DNA of 64,000 nt from Clostridia bacterium. GTDB lineage: Bacteria > Bacillota > Clostridia > Christensenellales > Aristaeellaceae. Each line of letters starts with the position of its first letter. Position 1 is the stretch's first letter. The translations under genes were made by a program, and so were the position numbers. The notes below the pieces were generated by a model that saw nothing but the letters and a program-made list of their open reading frames with translations, searched no databases and had not been told where the DNA came from. The DNA lies in the NCBI GenBank assembly GCA_017547805.1, contig JAFYOR010000062.1:1-64000 (forward strand), written 5' to 3'. Positions 54,905 through 62,140 of the stretch are shown in pieces.

Positions 54905-55531
54905 ATGGCAAACCGCGTGATTACGATTGCCCGCAGTTATGGCAGTGGCGGCAGAAAGATGGGCAAGCTCCTGGCCAGAGAACTGGGCTATGAGTATTAT
55001 GACCGCGAGATTCTGCGCATTGCCTCCGACGACAGCGGCATCAGCGAAGAGCTGTTTCGCCAGATGGACGAACATAAGCGCCTGCCGCTTTTCCGCATCG
55101 CCCGCGAAATGTATACAGGCGAGGTGATCCCGCCGGACAACGATGATTTCATCTCCAATGAGAACCTTTTCCGCTATCAGGCAAAGATCATTCGTGAGCT
55201 TGCCGCTACGCGCAACTGCGTGATCGTTGGCCGCTGCGCAAACTTCATCCTGCGCGGCAGGGAGAATGTGATCAACGTCTTTGTCACCGCGCCGGTGGCG
55301 GACTGCGTGCGCCGCGTGATGCGCAACGACGGGCTTGATCTTGAAGAGGCGGAAAAGAAAATCCGCAAGATTGACAAACGCCGCGCGGATTACTATAAGT
55401 ATTTCACCGGTCGCCAGTGGCACGACGCCGCGCTGTATGATCTGTGCCTGAACACGGGACATATGAGCGAAAAGAAGTGCGTCGAGCTGGTCAGGGCGTA
55501 TATGGACGCGCGGTTTGAAGATGAGGACTAA
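54905..55531 (+). CDS. Cytidylate kinase-like P-loop protein
   Basis: The 208-residue protein belongs to the cytidylate kinase-like group common in Clostridia. It starts ITIARSYGSGGRKMGKLLA, a Walker A variant (GSGGRxxG), followed by YYDREIL, CVIVGRCANFIL and FVTAPVADCVRR. Genuine Cmk phosphorylates CMP; these paralogues are of unproven substrate. ATG 54905 follows ACGGGGAGGGATCTTC. It is monocistronic, between an extended -10 promoter and a terminator. Confidence 0.85.
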   Translation: MANRVITIARSYGSGGRKMGKLLARELGYEYYDREILRIASDDSGISEELFRQMDEHKRLPLFRIAREMYTGEVIPPDNDDFISNENLFRYQAKIIRELAATRNCVIVGRCANFILRGRENVINVFVTAPVADCVRRVMRNDGLDLEEAEKKIRKIDKRRADYYKYFTGRQWHDAALYDLCLNTGHMSEKKCVELVRAYMDARFEDED

Positions 55532-55548
55532 GCGAAGAAAACAGAAAG

Positions 55549-55577
55549 CGGGCGGCAAAAACCGCCCGTTCACTTTG
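55549..55577 (+). terminator. Intrinsic terminator
   Basis: CGGGCGG / CCGCCCG (55549-55555 with 55562-55568, loop CAAAAA), then TTCACTTT. Confidence 0.75.
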
Positions 55578-55589
55578 GCAGGCAAATGA

Positions 55590-55618
55590 TTGCATTCTGC
55601 CCCCGATCAGGGTATAAT
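55590..55618 (+). promoter_or_regulatory. Promoter of tdk
   Basis: TTGCAT at 55590-55595 and TATAAT at 55613-55618, 17 bases apart. Confidence 0.85.
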
Positions 55619-55668
55619 AAGCGCAATGTGAAAAACGCCGCGCTGCAGCGGCGCGGGAGGAACGAAAG

Positions 55669-56247
55669 ATGGCAAAGCTTTACTTCAGATACGGCGCGAT
55701 GGGTTCCAGCAAGACGGCGAATGCGGTCATGGTGCAGTATAATTACAGAGAGCGCGGACAGCAGGTGCTCATGCTCAAGCCGAGGCTTGAAAACCGTGAC
55801 GGCGCGACGATTGTGCGTTCCCGCTGCGGCCTTGAGGCGGCGTGCCGCTTTATCGAGGACCTTGATCAGATTTCCCTTGACGGTATCGACTGTGTGATTG
55901 CGGATGAAGCGCACTTTTTCACGCGCGAACAGGTGATGAAACTTGTGGATATCGTCGATGAGCGCGGTATTCCCGTCATCTGCTACGGTCTTCGCACGGA
56001 TTTCCGCGGCGAACTGTTTGAAGGCAGCCGTGAACTGCTGTGCTGGGCGGATACGATCGAGGAGATCAAGACCGTCTGCTGGTGCGGCAGGAAGGCGACC
56101 TTCAACGCCCGCATCCACGACGGCAAAATCGTCCGCCACGGCGAACAGATTCTGCTGGGCGGCAATTCCCAGTATATCAGCCTGTGCCGCAGGCACTGGA
56201 AGAGCGGTGAGCTTGGCTCGCTCAAGGAGATCAATCTGGACGATTGA
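55669..56247 (+). CDS. tdk: Thymidine kinase
   Basis: The 192-residue type II thymidine kinase phosphorylates thymidine for salvage. The P-loop reads GAMGSSKT (9-16), the catalytic acidic motif DEAHFF (where many members have DEAQF), and the lasso region carries a zinc knuckle (CWCG and a late cysteine in SLCRRH). ATG 55669 follows GCGGGAGGAACGAAAG. A hairpin downstream also overlaps the ribosome binding site of the rubrerythrin gene. Confidence 0.94.
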   Translation: MAKLYFRYGAMGSSKTANAVMVQYNYRERGQQVLMLKPRLENRDGATIVRSRCGLEAACRFIEDLDQISLDGIDCVIADEAHFFTREQVMKLVDIVDERGIPVICYGLRTDFRGELFEGSRELLCWADTIEEIKTVCWCGRKATFNARIHDGKIVRHGEQILLGGNSQYISLCRRHWKSGELGSLKEINLDD

Positions 56248-56275
56248 CGGCGGCAGACAGGAAAAGTCTGTATAG

Positions 56276-56315
56276 AATCCCTCCGGCCGGGAAAACTGGC
56301 GCAGGAGGGATTTTT
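56276..56315 (+). terminator. Terminator hairpin whose 3' arm is the rubrerythrin ribosome binding site
   Basis: AATCCCTCC (56276-56284) pairs with GGAGGGATT (56304-56312), and TTTTTG completes a terminator-like structure. AGGAGG in the 3' arm is 9 bases before the rubrerythrin ATG and is therefore also its Shine-Dalgarno sequence. Confidence 0.75.
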
Positions 56316-56317
56316 GT

Positions 56318-56920
56318 ATGGATTTCAAAACGAGCAAGACCAGAGAAAACCTGATGCGCGCTTTTGCGGGCGAGAGTCAGGCGCGCAATCGCTATACCTT
56401 TGCCGCTGCTGCCGCCGAGTCCTCCGGACTGCATGTCGTCGCGCGCATTTTCCGCTTTACCGCCGAGCAGGAAAGGGAGCATGCGGAGCTCTTCTTCAAG
56501 CTCCTTGCGCCCTGCGAAGGAGAGAATATTCACATTGATGCGGGCTTTCCTGTGGAAAATGCGGCATGGTCGACGGACAGGCTGCTGCGCAGCGCCCAGC
56601 ACAATGAATACGAAGAGGCGAGAAGCGTTTATCCCGGCTTTGCCGCCGTCGCAAGAGAGGAAGGATACGGCGCCGCGGCGTCCGCTTTTGAGCGGATTGC
56701 CAAGATTGAACAGACGCATGGGGAACGGTTCGGTCTGCTGGCACAGCGCATTGAAGAGGGAAAGATCTTCAGCGCGGACGGCGAGGGGGCGTGCTGGCTG
56801 TGCCTGAAGTGCGGTCATGTGCATTGCGGAACGCAGGTTCCGCCGGTATGCCCCGTGTGCAAGCATGCGCAGGGCTTCTTTGTGCGCGCGGATGCGCAGG
56901 AGATTCTGGCGGCGCTGTGA
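56318..56920 (+). CDS. Rubrerythrin
   Basis: The 200-residue protein reduces hydrogen peroxide in anaerobes. The ferritin-like di-iron domain has the metal-binding glutamates in ENLMRAFAGESQARNRY, TAEQEREHAELF and IEQTHGERF. The C-terminal rubredoxin-like [Fe(SCys)4] domain has CLKCGHVHCG ... CPVCKHAQGFF. It follows tdk by 70 bases and is preceded by a hairpin that sequesters its ribosome binding site, so expression may be limited or regulated at that point. Confidence 0.95.
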   Translation: MDFKTSKTRENLMRAFAGESQARNRYTFAAAAAESSGLHVVARIFRFTAEQEREHAELFFKLLAPCEGENIHIDAGFPVENAAWSTDRLLRSAQHNEYEEARSVYPGFAAVAREEGYGAAASAFERIAKIEQTHGERFGLLAQRIEEGKIFSADGEGACWLCLKCGHVHCGTQVPPVCPVCKHAQGFFVRADAQEILAAL

Positions 56921-56935
56921 TGCGGGCTGGATAAA

Positions 56936-56981
56936 AAAGAACACGGACGGCAGCAGATGCTGCTCCGTCCGTGTTCTTTTG
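56936..56981. terminator. Bidirectional terminator
   Basis: A 12-bp stem GAACACGGACGG / CCGTCCGTGTTC (56939-56950 with 56965-56976) with A run before and T run after. It serves rubrerythrin (+) and the convergent dehydrogenase-like gene (-). Confidence 0.85.
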
Positions 56982-56999
56982 TTTGCTGGTTTGTATGTG

Positions 57000-57905
57000 T
57001 TACGCCATTTCCGTGAGCGCTGTGCGAAGATTGGCAAGCACCTTTTCGCTCAGCAGGACAAAGGCTTGCTTCGTGCGCCCAGAGGAGGTGTTCTGACAGA
57101 AGACATTCTTCTTATTAAAGAAGCCTTCGCTCACCACGCCCGCAGAAGGTCTGGAGTCGCAGCAGTAGCGGTTTTCTTCGTTCTCAAGCCATGCTTCCAG
57201 CGCCTTGCTGTCAAAGCCGGGGCCGATCGAGGTGTTGAAGAGAATCTTGCCGCTGCCCAGCGCTTCAAACTGTTCCTTCTGCAGCAGCAGAACGTTCTTG
57301 TTCAGGCAGCAGAAGACGACTTCGCTTTCCGCAAGCAGGGTGTTGAGCGGCTTGTAGGTCATGCCGGCGGCTTCCGCATCCGCCTTGGGAGCGCGGGCAA
57401 AATAGGAGATCTCCGCGCCGAGATACTGAAGCGTTTCGGCGATCATCCGACCGGAAACGCCCAGACCGACGATGCCGACCTTGAGACCCAGGATTTCGAC
57501 CGGCTCGTCGCGCAGCATCTTTCTGCCGCTGAAGCCGTGCAGCTGCGCGGTCAGTTCGTGCAGGACATATTCCACCACGCCGCGGTCGCCGTAATCGCGG
57601 ATGCCCAGCACGCGGATGCCGTGTTCGCGCGCGCAGGCGATGTCGACGTTTGCGCTTTCCTCGGAATAGAGGGAACAGCACATGCCGATGTATTTGACGT
57701 TTTTGCAGCGGCGGATCACGTCGCCGATGATGCGGGAGGTGTAGCTGACCAGCACGGCGTCGGCGTCGCCGATGCGGCGCAGAATCTCTTTGTCATCTGA
57801 AGGAATATTGCGGTAAAGGACGATTTCCTCGGCGTATTCGCTGAGCTTCGCCTCCGCTTCGGGGACAAGGCTGACGGGCTCGATGGCCACGAGTTTTTTG
57901 AACAT
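57000..57905 (-). CDS. 2-hydroxyacid dehydrogenase-like protein lacking catalytic residues
   Basis: The 301-residue protein has the D-2-hydroxyacid dehydrogenase fold with an intact NAD-binding loop (GIVGLGVSGRMIAETL, 145-160). The usual active-site Arg motif NTARG is NTSIG (224-228), the acidic D-x-x-x-E-P segment reads CCDSRPSAG, and the usual PH-x-A segment reads QNTSSGRTKQAF. All three expected catalytic residues are thus replaced. It may be a different oxidoreductase, an NAD-binding regulator or inactive. ATG 57905 follows AAAAGGAGCAACAACC. Confidence 0.8.
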   Translation of the reverse strand: MFKKLVAIEPVSLVPEAEAKLSEYAEEIVLYRNIPSDDKEILRRIGDADAVLVSYTSRIIGDVIRRCKNVKYIGMCCSLYSEESANVDIACAREHGIRVLGIRDYGDRGVVEYVLHELTAQLHGFSGRKMLRDEPVEILGLKVGIVGLGVSGRMIAETLQYLGAEISYFARAPKADAEAAGMTYKPLNTLLAESEVVFCCLNKNVLLLQKEQFEALGSGKILFNTSIGPGFDSKALEAWLENEENRYCCDSRPSAGVVSEGFFNKKNVFCQNTSSGRTKQAFVLLSEKVLANLRTALTEMA

Positions 57906-57947
57906 GGTTGTTGCTCCTTTTCAAAGTGGGAAGGCGCCGCGCGCGGG

Positions 57948-58247
57948 TCAGAAGCTTCTTCCGGAGCCGCCGCCGCGGGAGGAACCGCCGCCAAAGCCGG
58001 AGGATTTTCCAGAAGAACCGCCGGAAGATTTACCGGAAGAAGAGTGGCCGGAGCCGAAGAAATTGAGGGTTCTGAAAATAAACCCGAAACTGTCGCGGAG
58101 AACGCTCAGCCACCATTTCCAGCTCCAATGACCGTCGCGGATGAAATAATACAGCGTATTGAGCGTTGCGTAGACGACGGCGATGACAGACAAACCGGCC
58201 AGAACGATCAGCAAAATGTAGAGTGATTCGAGAAATTCAACCATCAT
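57948..58247 (-). CDS. Small membrane protein with Gly-Ser-rich tail
   Basis: The 99-residue protein has one N-terminal membrane span (YILLIVLAGLSVIAVVYATL), a tryptophan-rich segment (DGHWSWKWWLSVL) and a low-complexity Gly/Ser tail of about 35 residues (GGSSGKSSGFGGGSSRGGG). I do not recognise it. Similar tails occur on TPM/YgcG-type membrane proteins, but that domain is absent. The start is ATG 58247 or the next codon, after GAGAGG. It lies between two dehydrogenase-like genes on the same strand, 25 bases from the upstream one. Confidence 0.65.
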   Translation of the reverse strand: MMVEFLESLYILLIVLAGLSVIAVVYATLNTLYYFIRDGHWSWKWWLSVLRDSFGFIFRTLNFFGSGHSSSGKSSGGSSGKSSGFGGGSSRGGGSGRSF

Positions 58248-58272
58248 TTACCTCTCAATAAAGCATGATCAA

Positions 58273-59067
58273 TTAGAAGAAGACGACCGGGGAAGCGAGG
58301 TTCTGCAGGAGCGCAACAACGCTCCATCCGGCGATGGCACTGGTGCGGGAATAGATGTCCACCACAGCCTTCACGCCGTCGATTTCAGCGGTGATCTTGT
58401 GATCGTCGCCCTGCCAGTTGGGAACAGAGTGCATGATGACGCCGGTGATTTCCGGACCGGTTGTGGCAAGGGATGTCGCCACGGCGACGTTGACGCGTCG
58501 GGGGAAGGTGGCGATGGCTTCCTTGGCGTTGCCGGTGAAGACGGTCTTCTGCTCGGTGAGCAGCGCGTCCTCCCAAACGGGCGTGGGGATGAAGCCCTTG
58601 CAGCCGGTATGCGTTTCGATGCTGGCGCTTTCCGGGAGATTCTGCGCCTTAGCCATGAGGGAGACGGTTTTCAGCACGTCAAATCCGCCGATTGCGCCGG
58701 AGGCAATGTGCACCTTTGCGCCGCCCTTCTGGGCAGCCGCCTTGACGCGTTCGTAAAGCGCCGCGTCGGCAAAGGCGCCGATGGATACGACGACAAGATT
58801 GATGCCGGCTTCAAGCACCCGGACGGCATTTTCGCGCACCCATTCAACCGAGGCGGTTTCTACGATATAATCGGGCTTGAGCGCGATAAGGGTGTCGACC
58901 TGAGAAACGGCTTCGCAGTTGGTCAGGGCGCTCACACGCTGGGCATCAGCCGCGTTCATGCTGTAGGATGCGACGAGTTGGTATTCGGGCAGAAGATTGT
59001 CGGCGTAGGCGTTGGCGACGATGCTGCCCAGAAAGCCGCAGCCGACGATGGCAAATGTCTTTTTCAT
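58273..59067 (-). CDS. Aspartate dehydrogenase-like oxidoreductase
   Basis: The 264-residue protein has an N-terminal Rossmann domain (FAIVGCGFLGSIVANAY, 5-21) and a C-terminal domain like that of L-aspartate dehydrogenases (VHIASGAIGGFDVLKTVSL; FPRRVNVAVATSLATTG). The family makes iminoaspartate for NAD synthesis or works in amino-acid catabolism. No nadA or nadC is nearby, so the role is open. ATG 59067 follows AATAAGGAGACTCACTCTT. It is the first gene of a three-gene minus-strand set reading towards 57000. Confidence 0.82.
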   Translation of the reverse strand: MKKTFAIVGCGFLGSIVANAYADNLLPEYQLVASYSMNAADAQRVSALTNCEAVSQVDTLIALKPDYIVETASVEWVRENAVRVLEAGINLVVVSIGAFADAALYERVKAAAQKGGAKVHIASGAIGGFDVLKTVSLMAKAQNLPESASIETHTGCKGFIPTPVWEDALLTEQKTVFTGNAKEAIATFPRRVNVAVATSLATTGPEITGVIMHSVPNWQGDDHKITAEIDGVKAVVDIYSRTSAIAGWSVVALLQNLASPVVFF

Positions 59068-59100
59068 AAGAGTGAGTCTCCTTATTTGTATATCCAAAAT

Positions 59101-59109
59101 AGTATACCA
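59101..59109 (-). promoter_or_regulatory. Extended -10 promoter for the minus-strand set
   Basis: Minus-strand TGG directly precedes TATACT (59106-59101), 34 bases before the aspartate dehydrogenase-like start. Confidence 0.65.
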
Positions 59110-59178
59110 TGAAATGGGCGGAAAGTGTAGTTCAGAAGCCATAAACCGCATGATATGCTGCTCTTCTTTATTTGCGGC

Positions 59179-59208
59179 TTTACACCTTTCCGTGTTTGGG
59201 TGTATCAT
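59179..59208 (+). promoter_or_regulatory. Candidate promoter of the MATE gene
   Basis: TTTACA at 59179-59184 and TATCAT at 59203-59208 with an 18-base spacer. Confidence 0.6.
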
Positions 59209-59256
59209 ATAAAGGATAAGTGATTGTGCGGATGACTGGAAGGAGACGAAAGAGAC

Positions 59257-60645
59257 ATGCAGTATGTGGCGGGAAAGCTTGACTTAACACGAGAAGACCG
59301 CAGGCGGGTTCTGACGATCGCACTGCCGTCGCTCTTTGAACTGGTGCTGTCCCATCTGTTTGCGATGGTGGATACCATCATGCTGGGCAGAAGCGCGATT
59401 TCTGCCGTCGCCATCGCGGCGGTTGGCCTGACCAATAACCCGATGAACCTTACGCGAAGCATTCTGATTTCGCTGAACATCGGCACCACGGCAGGCGTGG
59501 CATGGGCCATCGGCGCGAAGGAAAACAAGAGCGCCATGCATATTTCACGAAATGCCGTCATGCTCAACAGCCTTGTCGGTATGCTCGCATCGCTGATTGT
59601 CTTTACCTTTGCAGGCGATATCGTCACGTTCATGGGTGCGGGACCGGATACGTTTGATTATGCGCGCATGTATCTTCGCATCATCGCGCTGGGCCTTCTC
59701 CCGCAGTCCATTACCTTTGCGATCACGGCGTCGCTGCGCGGCGTGGGACAGACGCGCCTGCCCATGACGTATAACCTGATCGCCAATATGCTCAACGTGA
59801 TCGGCAACTATGTGCTGATTTACGGCAAGCTGGGCTTTCCGGCGATGGGTGTGGCGGGCGCTGCGCTCTCCACAATGCTCTCGCAGCTGATCGGCTGCTT
59901 CATGGCGCTGTATACCGTCTTCCGCGCGCAGACGCCGGTGCGCTTCCGCATTGACCGGGAGTGGCGCATGGGCATGAAGTGGATCCGGCGGATTCTGAGC
60001 GTGGGACTGACGAGCATGCTCGAGCAGCTGATCATGCAGATCGGCTTCATCATCTTTGCCCGTCAGGTTTCCGGCCTTGGCACGACAATCTTTGCCGCCC
60101 ACCAGATCGGTCTGAACATCAACGGCCTGACGTGGATGCCGGGACAGGCGTTCGGCGTGGCGGCGACGACGCTGGTGGGGCAGAGCCTGGGCGCGGGGGA
60201 AAAGAAAAAGGCGACGGACTTTGTCAGGCTTGTTCACAGGCTGAGCATGTGCGTGGCGGCATGCATCGCCGTGCTGTTCCTGACCTGTTCACAGTACATT
60301 GCGGCGCTGTATACCACCGATCTTCAGGTGGCCGCATTGTCGGCGTGGGTGCTCAAGCTCATCGCGCTGGGCATGCCCGGCATCAGCACGCAGATACCCA
60401 TCGCTGCGGCGCTGCGCGGCGCGCGCGACACGCGTTTCCCGCTCATGGCGTCCATGTCCGGCATCTGGATTTTCCGCGTCATGCTTGCGCCGGTGTTCAT
60501 CTATACGCTGGGCTGGGGGCTGACCGGCGCGTGGCTGACCATCGTTCTGGACCAGACGACCAGAGCCGCCGTCGTATATGCCCGGTTCAAAACCGGTCGC
60601 TGGCTGATGGTCGGAGAGCGCGTCAAAAAACGTGAAAATTCCTGA
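59257..60645 (+). CDS. MATE-family multidrug/metabolite exporter
   Basis: The 462-residue protein has twelve predicted spans in two similar halves, the MATE layout. Typical motifs are PSLFELVLSHLFAMVDTIMLG, ASLRGVGQTRLPM and its counterpart AALRGARDTRFPLMA in the second half. MATE proteins use proton or sodium gradients to export cationic compounds. The substrate is unknown. ATG 59257 follows GGAAGGAGACGAAAGAGAC. It is divergent from the aspartate dehydrogenase-like gene. Confidence 0.93.
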   Translation: MQYVAGKLDLTREDRRRVLTIALPSLFELVLSHLFAMVDTIMLGRSAISAVAIAAVGLTNNPMNLTRSILISLNIGTTAGVAWAIGAKENKSAMHISRNAVMLNSLVGMLASLIVFTFAGDIVTFMGAGPDTFDYARMYLRIIALGLLPQSITFAITASLRGVGQTRLPMTYNLIANMLNVIGNYVLIYGKLGFPAMGVAGAALSTMLSQLIGCFMALYTVFRAQTPVRFRIDREWRMGMKWIRRILSVGLTSMLEQLIMQIGFIIFARQVSGLGTTIFAAHQIGLNINGLTWMPGQAFGVAATTLVGQSLGAGEKKKATDFVRLVHRLSMCVAACIAVLFLTCSQYIAALYTTDLQVAALSAWVLKLIALGMPGISTQIPIAAALRGARDTRFPLMASMSGIWIFRVMLAPVFIYTLGWGLTGAWLTIVLDQTTRAAVVYARFKTGRWLMVGERVKKRENS

Positions 60646-60664
60646 AAAAAAGCGCAAAAAACGC

Positions 60665-60694
60665 TTGACAAGACATGGGGGTTGCGGTTACAAT
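60665..60694 (+). promoter_or_regulatory. Promoter of rplM-rpsI
   Basis: TTGACA at 60665-60670 and TACAAT at 60689-60694 with an 18-base spacer. About 125 bases of leader follow; a ribosomal-protein leader structure is possible but I cannot confirm one. Confidence 0.85.
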
Positions 60695-60818
60695 AACCAT
60701 TGCGCATGTACGTCCTGATTAGCCCCGGGAGTTCGTGCGCGCTTCCGGCAGAGCGTCTGACCAGCGCGATGCATGCATATGTGGATATTGTTTGATATCG
60801 ACACGAGGAGGAATTCAC

Positions 60819-61253
60819 GTGAAAACGTTTATGGCGAATGCCCAGACCGTCGAGCACAACTGGTATGTTGTGGATGCCGACGGCATGACGCTCGGCCGCC
60901 TGGCCAGCCAGGTTGCTGCGATCCTTCGCGGCAAGAACAAGCCGACCTTCACCCCGCACTGCGACACCGGCGACCACGTCATCGTGATCAACGCCGCTAA
61001 GGTTGTCCTGACCGGCAAGAAGCTCGATCAGAAGTGCTACTATCATCACTCCGGCTATGCTGGCGGCCTGAAGGTCACCAAGTATGGCAAGCTCATGGCT
61101 GAGAAGCCGGAGCTGGCTGTCAAGCATGCTGTCCTTGGCATGATGCCCAAGGGTCCGCTGGGTCGTCAGATGGCCCGTAAGCTGCGCGTTTACGCCGGCG
61201 CCGAGCATGAGCATGAGGCCCAGAAGCCGGTTGTGCTCGAGCTGAAGAAGTAA
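60819..61253 (+). CDS. rplM: 50S ribosomal protein L13
   Basis: L13 (144 residues) is an early assembly protein of the large subunit. The start [20 protein letters not shown] and the [19 protein letters not shown] and [19 protein letters not shown] segments are typical. GTG 60819 follows CGAGGAGGAATTCAC with ideal spacing. rpsI follows after 24 bases, the conserved pairing. Codon use is highly biased. Confidence 0.98.
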   Translation: MKTFMANAQTVEHNWYVVDADGMTLGRLASQVAAILRGKNKPTFTPHCDTGDHVIVINAAKVVLTGKKLDQKCYYHHSGYAGGLKVTKYGKLMAEKPELAVKHAVLGMMPKGPLGRQMARKLRVYAGAEHEHEAQKPVVLELKK

Positions 61254-61277
61254 TCGTCAGGAAGGAGAGTTTGTAAC

Positions 61278-61670
61278 ATGGCACAGGTTCAGTATCAGGC
61301 GGTTGGCCGCCGTAAGAAGGCCATCGCGCGTGTTCGCCTCATTCCGGGCGACGGCAAGATCCTTATCAATGGCCGCGACATCGACAACTACTTTGGTCTT
61401 GAGACCCTCAAGATGACCGTTCGTCAGCCGCTGGCTCTCACCTCTCTGGAAGGCCGTTATGACGTTCTGGTGAACGTTTACGGCGGTGGTCTGGCCGGTC
61501 AGGCCGGCGCGATCCGCCACGGCATCTCCCGCGCTCTGGTCAAGGCTGATCCGGAGCTCCGTCCGGCCGTCAAGAAGGCTGGCTTCCTCACTCGCGATCC
61601 GCGCATGAAGGAACGTAAGAAGTACGGCCTGAAGGCTGCCCGCCGCGCGCCGCAGTTCTCCAAGCGCTAA
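61278..61670 (+). CDS. rpsI: 30S ribosomal protein S9
   Basis: S9 (130 residues) sits in the head of the small subunit, and its C-terminal tail contacts P-site tRNA. The characteristic end [17 protein letters not shown] and the start [13 protein letters not shown] are present. ATG 61278 follows AGGAAGGAGAGTTTGTAAC. It is co-transcribed with rplM; secG begins 34 bases downstream and may be read through. Confidence 0.98.
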   Translation: MAQVQYQAVGRRKKAIARVRLIPGDGKILINGRDIDNYFGLETLKMTVRQPLALTSLEGRYDVLVNVYGGGLAGQAGAIRHGISRALVKADPELRPAVKKAGFLTRDPRMKERKKYGLKAARRAPQFSKR

Positions 61671-61704
61671 TCCGCTTTTCAACAAGTCGAGGAGGCGAAT
61701 CATT

Positions 61705-61941
61705 ATGGCGATCCTTAACGGTATTGTCACCGTCATTCTTGTGATCACCGCGCTGATCCTCATCGTCACCGTTCTGCTCCAGCCGGGCGAGTCCAATGGT
61801 CTGGGTGCGATTGCTGGCGGCGCTGAGACTTTCTTTGGAAAGAACAAGGCGAAGACGATGGAAGGCAAGCTCGCTCTGGCGACGAAGATTTCCGCAGCTC
61901 TGTTTATCATCTGCGCGCTTCTCATCGCTGTGATCGGCTAA
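61705..61941 (+). CDS. secG: Preprotein translocase subunit SecG
   Basis: The 78-residue protein has two membrane spans (IVTVILVITALILIVTVLLQ and ISAALFIICALLIAVIG) joined by the conserved loop PGESNGLGAIAGGAETFFGKNKAKTMEG. SecG stimulates SecYE-dependent export. ATG 61705 follows TCGAGGAGGCGAATCATT. secG upstream of rnr is a common Gram-positive order. Confidence 0.95.
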   Translation: MAILNGIVTVILVITALILIVTVLLQPGESNGLGAIAGGAETFFGKNKAKTMEGKLALATKISAALFIICALLIAVIG

Positions 61942-61957
61942 GAGAGACACAATCATC

Positions 61958-61991
61958 AGAGGCTGAAGCTGAATGCTTTGGCCTCTTTTTG
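61958..61991 (+). terminator. Intrinsic terminator after secG
   Basis: AGAGGCTGAAGC with GCTTTGGCCTCT (61958-61969 with 61975-61986, imperfect), followed by TTTTTG. Confidence 0.7.
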
Positions 61992-62140
61992 TTCATGATG
62001 AAAGCAAACCGGCATGCTGCCGGCGGCATCACCGACAAAGCGCCGTAAATCTCAAACGTCTGCGCACGAGGCCGATTGTTTTCAGAGTTACATCACAAAA
62101 CACCGCGGCGCAGAAAGCAACGCCATAAGGAGAATGGAAA

